A stretch of DNA of 64,000 bases. It comes from JBNJGB01 sp051747385 (GTDB lineage Bacteria; Myxococcota_A; UBA9042; PHBI01; JACKFB01). A program made the translations under genes and the position numbers. The notes under the pieces were generated by a model, which searched no databases, was not told the DNA's origin, and was given only the letters and a program-made list of their open reading frames with translations. Of this stretch, positions 42,537 to 52,599 are shown piece by piece. The stretch is taken from contig JBNJGB010000001.1 in assembly GCA_051747385.1 (NCBI GenBank), forward strand, positions 124,001-188,000, in the 5' to 3' direction. Numbering within the stretch: the stretch's first letter is position 1; every line of letters begins with the position of its first letter.

Positions 42537-42923
42537 ATGAAGACGTTCGCCCACAGCATCGTGCTCGCCCTTCTGACCCTCGGCCTCGTCGCCTGCGGCG
42601 GCGGGGACAAGGAGCGCAAGGAGGAGACCACCCAGCCGCAGATGTCGGACGCGGAGGCTCTCGTCGGGACCTGGGGAGCGGAGGATCAGCGCCTCACCTT
42701 CACGCAGGACGGGACCTACCAGTGGGAGGCCACCCGGCCCTGCGCCGCCCCGCCGTGCCCCAAGCAGGTCGAAGAGGGCACCTGGCAGCTTCGCCACGGC
42801 AAGCTGTACCTGGACCCGATGGAGGGCGACGACCGCGTGCTCGACTACTCCATCTCCTGGGAGCCGCGGAAGATCCTCCTCTCGGAGGGCAACAAGAACT
42901 GGGGCTACACCTACGAGCAGTAG
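42537..42923 (+). CDS. Small lipoprotein, lipocalin-like pattern
   Basis: 128 residues from ATG 42537 with GAGGAGG upstream. The signal peptide ends in lipobox LVAC (Cys about 20). The mature part opens with a charged linker and then 'ALVGTWGAEDQRLTFTQDGTYQWEATRPC', a 'GTW' start typical of small beta-barrel/lipocalin-like lipoproteins; two cysteines (PCAAPPC) could pair. No specific family is recognised. Confidence 0.8.
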   Translation: MKTFAHSIVLALLTLGLVACGGGDKERKEETTQPQMSDAEALVGTWGAEDQRLTFTQDGTYQWEATRPCAAPPCPKQVEEGTWQLRHGKLYLDPMEGDDRVLDYSISWEPRKILLSEGNKNWGYTYEQ

Positions 42924-43011
42924 GCGACCCCACGTCGCTCGTGAGTGCGGGCTCCGGGGCGACCCGGGGCCCGCTGTCGTTTCGCCCCTCCTCTGCCCGA
43001 CCCGGTAGCCC

Positions 43012-46000
43012 ATGAGCGCTGGCGCCCGCACGTTCGTCGACCGCGGCGGCACCTTCACCGACGTGGTCACCGTGGACGACGCCGGCCGCCTCGACGTGCG
43101 CAAGGTCCCCTCGGACCGGGCCGTCGTCGGCCGACTCGCGCGCGGTGCGCTCACGTTCGGCACCACGGTCGCCACGAACGCCCTCTTGGAGCGGAAGGGC
43201 GTGCGGACCCTCCTGGTGGTCAGCCGGGGGTTCGCGGACCTGCCCTGGATCGGGGACCAGGCCCGCCCGGACCTCTTCGACCTGGAGGCGCGCTGGCCCG
43301 CGCCGCTCTGCGACCTGGTGATCGAGGTGGGCGGCCGGGTCGACGCCGGCGGGCGCGCGCTCGAGCCTCTGGACGTGCCCGACGAGCTGACGGACCTCGT
43401 CCGCCGGGAGGGCGTCGAGGCCGCGGCGATCGTCCTGCTGAACAGCCACCGGAACCCGGCCCACGAGGAGGCCGTCGCGGAGGCCCTGGGCGACGTCCCC
43501 TTCGTGACCCTCGGCCACCGGGTCTCGCCGGAGGTCGGCTACCTGGGCCGCATCGAGACGACGCTCGTGGACGCCGCCATCACGCCCGTCCTGCGCCGCG
43601 CCCTGGACCGGGACGAGATCCCCGACGACGCGCTGGCCATGCGCTCCGACGGGAGCCTCTGCCCCGCGCCGGCCCTGCGCGCCCCGGACGCCGTCCTGTC
43701 GGGGCCGTCCGGCGGGGTGCTGGCCGTGGCCGCCGTGGCGCGGCAGGCCGGGTTCGATCACGCGGTGGGCCTCGACATGGGCGGGACGTCCACCGACGTG
43801 TGCCGGGTGGACGTGGGCCGACTCCCCCGCGACGAGGGCGAGGTCCGGGTGGCCGGCGTCCGCCTCCGCCGCCCCATGTTCGAGGTGGAGACCATCGCGG
43901 CGGGCGGAGGCTCCATACTGGCCGGCGACGGCCTGCGCCTGACCGTCGGCCCGGAGTCCGCGGGCGCCGATCCCGGCCCGCAGTGCTACGGGCGCGGCGG
44001 CCCGCCGACGCTCACCGACGCCGCCCTGGCGCAGGGCCTCGTGGACCCCGGCTCGTTCGACCCGCCCCTCCGGCCGGATCTCGTGTCGCTCCCCGGCGCC
44101 GCCGGCGAGTTCCTGGACATCGCGCGCGAGGCCATGGCTCAGGCCGTGCGGCACCTCGCGACGTCCCGGGGCGTCGATCTGCGGGATCACGCCCTGGTCG
44201 GCTACGGGGGCGCCGCCGGCCAGCACGCCGCTCAGGTGGCCCGACGCCTGGGCATCCGGACCGTGCTCGTGCACCCGGCGGCCTCGGTGCTCTGCGCCTG
44301 GGGCCAGGCCCTCGCCCACCGGGAGGAGTCGAGCCTCCGGCCCATCTGGCGCCCGCTGCCCGACGCCTGGGACGAGACCGTGGCGGCCCTCGACGACCTG
44401 GAGGCCGCCCTGCCCGCCCTGGGCGCGGTCATCCGGAGCGTGGAGCTTCGGCACCGCGGGACGGACCACGCCATCGACGTGCGCCTGCCCGAGGACGCCC
44501 CGCGGGACCTGGAGCCCGTCCTGGAGGCCTTCGCCCGGGTGCACCGGCGGCGCTACGGCTTCGATCGGCCGGGCCAGGTGGTGGAGGTGGTCAACGCGCG
44601 GGTGCGCGTCCGGGCGCCGCTCGAGCCCCTGCCGACGATCGACGACGACCCCTGGGGCCTGGGGGACGAGACGATCCGCGGCCCGGAACTGCTCACCACG
44701 CCCACGACCGCCATCCACGTCCCGGAGGGGTGGAGCGCGCGCCGCGAGCACGGCCTCCTGCGGATGGAGGAGACCCGCCCGAAGCCGCCGTCCATGCCCG
44801 CGCAGCGGACGCCGTACGCCGTGGAGCTGTGGGGCAACCGCTTCCAGGCCGTGGCCGAGGACGCCGGGGAGGCCCTCCGCCGCCTGGCCCGGTCGGTGAA
44901 CATCCGGGAGCGGCGCGACTTCTCGTGCGCCCTGTTCGACGGCGACGGCCGCCTGGTGGCCAACGCGCCGCACATCCCGGTGCACCTCGGCGCCATGGGC
45001 GAGACGGTGCGGGACCTGCTTCGGCGCCACCCCGCCCCGGAGCCGGGACAGGCCTGGCTGTCCAACGACCCGTTCGCCGGGGGCTCGCACCTGCCTGACC
45101 TGACGGTCGTGACGCCGGTGGAGGCGGACGGGCACCGCTGGTTCGTGGCCTGCCGCGGACACCACGTCGACGTGGGCGGGCTGACGCCGGGATCCATGCC
45201 GCCCCACTCGAGCCGCCTCGAGGAGGAGGGCTTCGTGGTCCGGCACCTGCCGCTCCTGGAGGGTGGACGCCTCCGGGACGTGCGGGACGCCCTGGTGGGC
45301 TGCCGCGAGCCGGACACGGTCCTCGCGGACCTGGAGGCCCAGGTGGCGGCCAACGCCCACGCGGCGGCCCTGCTGGCGGCCCTGGGCCCGGCGGACCTCG
45401 TCGACACCTGGATGCACCACCTCCACGACGTGGCCGACGAGGCCGTGGGCGAGGTGCTGGAACGCCTGCAGCCGGGCCGGGCCGAGGACGCCATCGGCGG
45501 CATCCCGCTGCGCATGGCCCTGGAGGTCCGGGACGGCGTCCTGCACGTGGATCTGGCGGGCACGGGTGGCCCCCACGCGGGCAACCTGAACGCGCCCAAG
45601 GCGGTGGTGCGGGCGGCCGTCCTCTACGGCCTCCGCGTGCTGGTGGGCCGCCCCATCCCGCTCAACGAGGGCGCGCTGCGCCGCGTGCGCATCCACCGTC
45701 CGGAGCCGTCCATCGTGGCGCCGCCCCACGAGGCGGCCGTCGCCGGCGGCAACGTGGAGACGTCCCAGCGCCTCGTGGACCTCTTCCTGCGGGCCGCGGA
45801 CGCCCGGGCCGCGTCCCAGGGCACGATGAACAACCTCACCCTCGGGGCGCGGGGCGGCGGCGATCGCCCGGCCTGGTCGCTGTACGAGACCATCGGCGGC
45901 GGCCTGGGCGCGTCGGAGGCGGGCCCCGGGGCCGACGGGACCCAGGTCCACATGACGAACACCCGCGCCACGGACGCGGAGGTCCTGGAGGAGCGCCTGC

Positions 46001-46314
46001 CCGTGCGCCTCCGGGCCTTCCGGCACCGCGCCGGGAGCGGCGGCGCCGGGCGACACCGGGGCGGCGACGGCCTGGTCCGGGAGATCGAGCTGGTCGCGCC
46101 GGGCTCCGCCGCCCTGCTGGCCACCCGGCGGGACGTGGGCGCTCCGGGAATGCACGGCGGGCAGGACGGCGCGCCGGGGCGCGACGCGATCCGCCGAGGC
46201 GGCTCCTGGGAGCCCTGGGACGGACGCTCCGTGGACCTGGAGCCGGGCGATCGGGTCCGGGTGGAGACGCCCGGCGGCGGAGGCTGGGGATCGGCCGGCG
46301 GGGAGGCGGAGTGA
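43012..46314 (+). CDS. 5-oxoprolinase (fused hydantoinase A/B)
   Basis: 1,100 residues. The HyuA part opens with FVDRGGTFTDVVTVDDAGRL, followed by 'LTFGTTVATNALLERKG' and the ATPase-like 'HAVGLDMGGTSTDVCRV', then 'AADPGPQCYGRGG'-type sequence and 'GYGGAAGQHAAQVARRLGI'. The HyuB part starts near residue 600 (PYAVELWGNRFQAVAEDAGEALRRLARSVNIRERRDFSCALFD) and continues to 'GGGGWGSAGGE'. ATP-dependent cleavage of 5-oxo-L-proline to glutamate is the known reaction of fused A/B proteins; it is about 100-150 residues shorter than most OplAH, so a different lactam or hydantoin substrate is possible. It is monocistronic and convergent with the amidohydrolases. Confidence 0.92.
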   Translation: MSAGARTFVDRGGTFTDVVTVDDAGRLDVRKVPSDRAVVGRLARGALTFGTTVATNALLERKGVRTLLVVSRGFADLPWIGDQARPDLFDLEARWPAPLCDLVIEVGGRVDAGGRALEPLDVPDELTDLVRREGVEAAAIVLLNSHRNPAHEEAVAEALGDVPFVTLGHRVSPEVGYLGRIETTLVDAAITPVLRRALDRDEIPDDALAMRSDGSLCPAPALRAPDAVLSGPSGGVLAVAAVARQAGFDHAVGLDMGGTSTDVCRVDVGRLPRDEGEVRVAGVRLRRPMFEVETIAAGGGSILAGDGLRLTVGPESAGADPGPQCYGRGGPPTLTDAALAQGLVDPGSFDPPLRPDLVSLPGAAGEFLDIAREAMAQAVRHLATSRGVDLRDHALVGYGGAAGQHAAQVARRLGIRTVLVHPAASVLCAWGQALAHREESSLRPIWRPLPDAWDETVAALDDLEAALPALGAVIRSVELRHRGTDHAIDVRLPEDAPRDLEPVLEAFARVHRRRYGFDRPGQVVEVVNARVRVRAPLEPLPTIDDDPWGLGDETIRGPELLTTPTTAIHVPEGWSARREHGLLRMEETRPKPPSMPAQRTPYAVELWGNRFQAVAEDAGEALRRLARSVNIRERRDFSCALFDGDGRLVANAPHIPVHLGAMGETVRDLLRRHPAPEPGQAWLSNDPFAGGSHLPDLTVVTPVEADGHRWFVACRGHHVDVGGLTPGSMPPHSSRLEEEGFVVRHLPLLEGGRLRDVRDALVGCREPDTVLADLEAQVAANAHAAALLAALGPADLVDTWMHHLHDVADEAVGEVLERLQPGRAEDAIGGIPLRMALEVRDGVLHVDLAGTGGPHAGNLNAPKAVVRAAVLYGLRVLVGRPIPLNEGALRRVRIHRPEPSIVAPPHEAAVAGGNVETSQRLVDLFLRAADARAASQGTMNNLTLGARGGGDRPAWSLYETIGGGLGASEAGPGADGTQVHMTNTRATDAEVLEERLPVRLRAFRHRAGSGGAGRHRGGDGLVREIELVAPGSAALLATRRDVGAPGMHGGQDGAPGRDAIRRGGSWEPWDGRSVDLEPGDRVRVETPGGGGWGSAGGEAE

Positions 46315-46337
46315 GCGAGGATCGAGAGGCCCTGCTC

Positions 46338-46366
46338 AAAAGTGAGAAGTGAGTAGGTTTGACCCC
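46338..46366 (+). repeat. Family C short repeat
   Basis: 'AAAAGTGAGAAGTGAGTAGGTTTGACCCC' matches the copy at 22078-22103. It is followed by CCCCTAGGGG, a 10-bp palindrome (46363-46372) that contains the stop of the minus-strand amidohydrolase. Confidence 0.75.
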
Positions 46367-47639
46367 TAGGGGAGGGGCAAGGGCTCCTGCGGGGTGCCGG
46401 GGAGGTCCAGGTACCGGTCGCGCAGGATGGTCTGGCGGCTGACCAGGGGGATGTCGCGGCCGCCGACGAGGACCTTGTCGACCGCCGTGGACAGCTCCAG
46501 GGGATCTCCGCTCCAGACCACCAGGTTGGCCCGCGCTCCCGACTCCAGACGGCCATGGCCGGCCATCCCGAACACTTCCGCCGGGGTCCGCGTCACGGCG
46601 CGGAGGGCGGCCCCCCGAGGGAGGCCGGCGCGGACGGCGTTGCCGGCGACCTGCCGGAGGGTCCGCGGGTTGTGGCTGCTGTAGGTGCTCAGCATCACGG
46701 GCACGCCCGCCTCGGCGAGGAGCGCGGCGTTGTCGGCCCGCGCGTGGACGTGGTCGAAGCTCTCGGGCTGGTTCAGGAGCGGGTCCACGATCACCGGCAC
46801 CTCCCGCTCGGCGAGCCGATCGGCCAGCATCCAGGCCTCGGCGCCGCCATCGACGACCAGGCGCAGGCCGAACTCCTCGGCCAGGCGCAGCACGGCCTCG
46901 ATGTCCGAGGCGCGGTCGACCCTCACGACGAGCGGCATCTCGCCGGCGAGCACGGGCTGCACGGCCCGAAGCTCCGAGGCCGGGTGGCGCAGCGGGTGCA
47001 TCCGGTTGCGCGCCCAGTCGGCCTCCTTCCGCGCGAAGTCCCGCGCCTCCCCCAGGAGCAGGCGCAGGCGGTGGAGGTCCTGGGCGCGGGAGCCCTCGCC
47101 CCCTCCGACGTGGGCGTGGAGCGCGGCGGCCTCCTTCCGCACGGCCTCGTCCTGCGTGGCGCCGGCCAGGTCGACCCAGGCGGAGCGCCCGTGGACCAGC
47201 CCGCCGGAGGGCACCGTGAGCGCGGAGGTCACGCCCTCGATGCGCGTCACGGGGATGGCGGTGGAGCGGGGGTTGTAGGCGTCCCGCACGGCGAAGCCGG
47301 CGCGGATCGAGGGGACGTCCTCGCGCTCCACCTCGGCGCTGGTGTCCCGTGTGGCCTTCTCGAGGCCGATCTCCACCAGGCCGAGGCCCGTGTGCACGTC
47401 CACCAGGCCCGGGGTGATGACGCGATCCGACGCATCGACGACCTCGCAGCCCTCCGGGATCGCGAGGTCGGCCCCTACGCCCGCGACGCGGTCGCCCTCC
47501 ACGAGGACGGTGACGTCGTCCGCCGGGCCGTCCGGGAGCCACGCCGTCCCGTGGACCAGCGCGGTGCAGGCCGCGGAGGCCTCCGGTCCCGCCAGGACGA
47601 CGGCGACGGCGACGGCGAGCGCGATGGTCGCGTCCCTCG

Positions 47640-47643
<4 letters not shown>
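46366..47643 (-). CDS. Secreted amidohydrolase-like protein, metal site altered
   Basis: 425 residues from GTG 47643, with AGGAGGTGA upstream and a GTGA overlap with the preceding gene. A signal peptide (IALAVAVAVVLAGPEASA) precedes an amidohydrolase fold: N-terminal composite beta domain (DDVTVLVEGDRVAGVGADL), 'VITPGLVDVHTGLGL', and C-terminal 'AVTRTPAEVFGMAGHGRLESGARANLVVWSGDPLE'. Where active members have HxH (DxHxH), this one has V-H-T-G, so the second metal-binding His is missing. It may be an inactive partner of the neighbouring paralogue or use one metal. Located in the periplasm. Confidence 0.85.
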
Positions 47644-49054
<1,411 letters not shown>

Positions 49055-49055
<1 letters not shown>

Positions 49056-51154
49056 CAAGGCGTGAAGAACAGCGGGTTCACGTAGTTCTCCGTGATGCGC
49101 TCGGCACACTCCTCCGGCTCCTGCTGCACCACCGCGTCGGGCCACGGGATGCACCCCACCCACCACATGTCCTTGTCCTGTAGCGTGACCGTCCTGGAGA
49201 AGATCTCCGTGGCGTAGGTGAACACCTTCACCGTCGCGTCGGCCTCGCCGAAGCCGTGGGAGTCCCAGTAGTGGACTCCGATGCGATAGCCCGGCTCGCC
49301 GAGCTGCTCGGGCTCCCCGAGGTTGAGGTTCTCCGGCCCGGCGCCGTCCGTGTCGTCCCGGTCCAGGCTCGGGTCGTCGTCGGCGTCCGGATCGAACGTC
49401 CCCCAGTTGGGCTCCGGGTTGTACCAGAAAACGTCCCACTGCTCGTCGAACCAGGGGTCGGGCGCCCCGTTCTCGTCCAGGTCCGGCCCCGTCGCCGACG
49501 GATGGGCGAAGTGGAGGTCCAGGTCGCTGCCCACGGCCTCGCCGGTGTCCGTCTCGTCCTCGTCACCCGGGGTGACCCAGGTCAGCTCCACGTGGATGGC
49601 CTGGTCCGGCTGGACGATGACCTGGTAGGTCGCCGGCGTACACGACTCGCGGTTGTCCTCGTCCCACACGCGCAGCGTGAAGGTGTAGAGCCCCACCACG
49701 TTCGCCGCGAAGACCGGCTGCGGATCCGTCGGCGAGGGCACGAAGGTCTCCTGGCTCCCGTCGGGCTGCTCCACGGTCCACGCGTAGCTCGAGATGGAGC
49801 CGAACGCGGCCGTGCTCTGGGTCCCGTCCAGGTGCAGCACCGTCTGGGGGATGACCTCCTCGCCCTCCTCGACCGCGATGACCGCCTCGGGGCACTCCTG
49901 CTCCGCGCCGGCGCCCTCCAGGGGCACCTCCACGCGGGACTCGAAGGCGTCGCTCTCCACCAGCAGAATGCCCTCGTCCGGGATGGGGATGTGGTCCGGG
50001 TCCTTCGGGTTCACCTCGTCGGGGACGTAGGTCACGGGCACCGTGACGGACTCGTTGATGGGCAGGACCAGCGGCGAGGCCGGGCTGGGCGGCTCCAGCT
50101 CCTCGCCCCCCTGCTCCGGCGCGCCGGCCGCGAAGTCCGGCGAGGAGTCGGGGTCGATGCCGATCTGGCGGATGGACAGGGGCTCCGTGCCGCAGCTCAG
50201 GATGCTCACCTCCACCGTGGCCGGCGTCCCCACGATCTTCCCGCCGAAGCTGATCTCGCGCGGGTCCACCTGGATGCAGGGGCCGCTCTTGTTGGCCACC
50301 AGCTCCACGGGGAAGCCCTCGGAGCCGCTCTGCGGGTCGTCGGAGTAGATGCGCAGGGTCCCCTCGGCGGGCGAGGGCGAGTCGGACAGGAACGTGACGG
50401 TGATGGGCTTCAGCTCGCCGGGGGGGACGGGGATGGCCTCCTGCAGGTCCACGGCCAGGGGGTTGTCCGGCTGCCCGCCGATCTCGAAGCCGTCCCCCCG
50501 CACGCCGAAGCGGCCGTTCTCGCGGATCTCGAAGCCGCTCACCATGAGGGTCTTGGAGCCCTCGTTGAGGATGTTCAGGGTCTCCTCCGCCACCTGGTCC
50601 TTGGAGACGAGGCCGAAGTCCACCCTCTGGGGGGACGTGTTGAGCCGCGAGGAGCCCACCTCCGTGGTGAAGGTGACGGACACCTCGGACTCGTCGGGGT
50701 CGTCCGAGAGGATGACCAGCGTGGCCTCGCGCGGGAGGCCGTCCTCCTGCTTCGTGTAGCGGACCTGGATCTCCACGCCCTTGGGGAACGCGTCGCCGTC
50801 GAGGGGGTGCACCTCGAGGGGCAGGTCCGACGCCAGCGGGACCAGCTCGAAGGCCGGCCCCTCGGGGTCCGTGGCCCCGGCCGGCGGGGCGTACTCCAGG
50901 CGGACGTCGTCGATCTCCAGCGGGGCGAGCCCGCTGTTCTCCACGACCACGGACGCCGTCGTGACCTCCCCGACCTCCAGCCCGGAGTCGGAGATGCCCC
51001 GGGTCGAGTCGGAGGGGCTCAGCTCCAGGTCGGGGATGTCGGACTGGCTGAAACCGCCGCCCCCGTCGCCGCAGGCGGCCAGCGCCACCGCGACCACGGC
51101 GCATCCGGTCGCGCGCGCCACGCGCCGCCGCCTCGTCCGCTCGCCTGCACCCAT
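49055..51154 (-). CDS. Large surface lipoprotein with choice-of-anchor/ASH-type and PKD-like modules
   Basis: 699 residues from ATG 51154. The signal peptide carries a double-Arg start and lipobox (VAVALAAC). Repeated Ig-like modules of the choice-of-anchor D / ASH type follow (EVGEVTTASVVVENSGLAPLEIDDV, 'VDFGLVSKDQVAEETLNILNEGSKTLMVSGF', 'ISFGGKIVGTPATVEVSILSCGTEPLSI'). Then comes a PKD-like module (VIPQTVLHLDGTQSTAAFGSISSYAWTVEQPDG to 'YTFTLRVWDEDNRESC') and a C-terminal region with 'LDLHFAHPSATG' and Asp-rich calcium-type loops. It is probably displayed on the outer membrane; function unknown. It is the first gene of the three-gene minus-strand operon. Confidence 0.85.
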
Positions 51155-51290
51155 GCTCGTCCTCCGCACCCCACGACGCGGGCCTTCGACTTCGTCGACG
51201 AAGCGCCAACGTAGCACCGGCCGCCTCGTGACCACAAACCCGACGCGGGGCGCCGGGCCACGCCGGATGGCCGGAGTCACGGCGGCCACC

Positions 51291-51318
51291 TTGATTCCCG
51301 GGTCCGCTTGGCTACACT
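51291..51318 (+). promoter_or_regulatory. Putative promoter of the tube-protein gene
   Basis: TTGATT (51291-51296), a 16-bp spacer and TACACT (51313-51318), leaving a leader of about 75 nt. Confidence 0.5.
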
Positions 51319-51401
51319 GGGCTCGTGTGCGCGTCGCCGGCTCCATCCCGCGACGTGGTGTGTGTGCGCTGCCGGCCTCGAACCGCAGACCCGGGTGGAT
51401 C

Positions 51402-52007
51402 ATGAGCGTCTTCGACGAAGCGTACGACCAGGCCTTCAGCCAGCAGCAGCAGGCTCCGCCGTCCGATCCCATCGAGCCACCGCCCACGCAGCAGACGACC
51501 GAGGGGCAGCAGACGGTGGACTCCGGTCCGACGGTGACGCCCACGCCCGGCACCTCGCCCGCCTCCAACATGAAAGGCCGGCGGGAGTTCGACGCGTACG
51601 GCGACTTCAACTTCGTGGTGACCATCGACGGGCTCGAGGCCGGCGCCTTCCAGAAGTGCGACGGCCTGAGCTTCGAGGTGGATCTCATCGAGTACCGGGA
51701 CAGCATGGATCCCTATCCGCGCTACCGTCCCGGCATCCGGCGGTTCGGCCGCATCAAGCTCACCAAGGGCTACGTGGGCAACTCGGTCCTCTGGGACTGG
51801 TGCCAGGCCATCATGGAGGGCAAGAACGAGCGCCGGAACGGCTCCATCCAGCTCTACGAGGACGACGGCCGGACCCTCGCGGTGACCTATCGCTTCACGG
51901 ACGCCTTCCCCGTGAAGTGGAACGGCTTCCGCTTCGACGGCAAGGGCGGCTCCAGCCTCGTCGAGGAGATCGAGCTGGTCACGGAGTCCGTGAGCCGCGA
52001 GGCGTAG
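51402..52007 (+). CDS. Orphan contractile-injection-system inner-tube protein (phage T4 gp19-like)
   Basis: 201 residues from ATG 51402. Residues ~60-200 match the tail-tube family used by phage-like and extracellular contractile systems: FNFVVTIDGLEAGAFQKCDGLSFEVDLIEYRD, 'RRFGRIKLTKGYVGNSVLWDWCQAIMEG', 'RRNGSIQLYEDDGRTLAVTYRFTDAFPVKWNGFRFDGKG', 'VEEIELVTESV'. The first ~58 residues are an added disordered region rich in Gln, Pro and Thr. Tube proteins stack as hexameric rings inside a sheath, but no sheath, baseplate, spike or AAA+ ClpV/Afp15-like gene is present in the window. It therefore serves either a distant cluster or another purpose. It has its own promoter and no operon partner. Confidence 0.88.
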   Translation: MSVFDEAYDQAFSQQQQAPPSDPIEPPPTQQTTEGQQTVDSGPTVTPTPGTSPASNMKGRREFDAYGDFNFVVTIDGLEAGAFQKCDGLSFEVDLIEYRDSMDPYPRYRPGIRRFGRIKLTKGYVGNSVLWDWCQAIMEGKNERRNGSIQLYEDDGRTLAVTYRFTDAFPVKWNGFRFDGKGGSSLVEEIELVTESVSREA

Positions 52008-52167
52008 CGACGCGACGTCTGGCGGGCTGGAAGAGGCTGTCGCATCGACGACCGGGAGCGCTTGCGGAGTCCCACATTCACCTCCGGTGGGGCGCCGCCG
52101 TCCCCGGCGGCGTCGAATGCCTCTCCGTGGCACGGGGATACGTCGCCGGCGAGGACGCCGGCGCCCC
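52008..52167 (+). other. Intergenic region downstream of the tube gene
   Basis: It contains GCGCCGCCGTCCCCGGCGGCG (about 52091-52111), a strong hairpin related to the family A leader palindrome, and GGCGAGGACGCCGGCGCC (52149-52166). It probably terminates the tube-gene transcript. Confidence 0.5.
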
Positions 52168-52599
52168 GAAATCGATGAGAAGCGACAGCCTCGTCTCGCA
52201 CGCGAAAGCGGAGATCCCGGCCGGAGCCGCTCTTTCAGGCATGGGCAAGGGCAAGGGCAAGGGTGCGAGGCGGCGATGGCGGCCTACAGGAACGACTGCG
52301 GGTCCACGAAATCGATGAGAAGCGACAGCCTCGTCTCGCACGCGAAAGCGGAGATCCCGGCCGGAGCCGCTCTTTCAGGCATGGGCAAGGGCAAGGGCAA
52401 GGGCAAGGGTGCGAGGCGGCGATGGCGGCCTACAGGAACGACTGCGGGTCCACGAAATCGATGAGAAGCGACAGCCTCGTCTCGCACGCGAAAGCGGAGA
52501 TCCCGGCCGGAGCCGCTCTTTCAGGCATGGGCAAGGGCAAGGGCAAGGGCAAGGGTGCGAGGCGGCGATGGCGGCCTACAGGAACGACTGCGGGTCCAC
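52168..52599 (+). repeat. Tandem 140/146-bp repeats carrying the 3' end of priA and a GGGCAA microsatellite
   Basis: Three units start at GAAATCGATGAGAAGCGACAG (52168, 52308, 52454). Each contains 'CGCACGCGAAAGCGGAGATC', a run of GGGCAA hexamers (three in unit 1, four in units 2 and 3, which explains the 6-bp length difference), 'GCGAGGCGGCGATGGCGG' and finally the 24 bases that encode the last seven residues and the stop of PriA on the other strand. The third unit's copy is the genuine priA end. Open frames across it (MRSDSLVSHAKAE...) only translate the repeat. Confidence 0.92.

Noticed and set aside
42700..46155. 1,151-codon antisense frame opposite the 5-oxoprolinase
   Set aside because: Low-complexity translation; the sense strand carries the recognised enzyme.
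52168..52599. Possible CRISPR array
   Set aside because: Units are 140-146 bp and repeated throughout; there are no short repeats alternating with unique spacers and no cas genes nearby.
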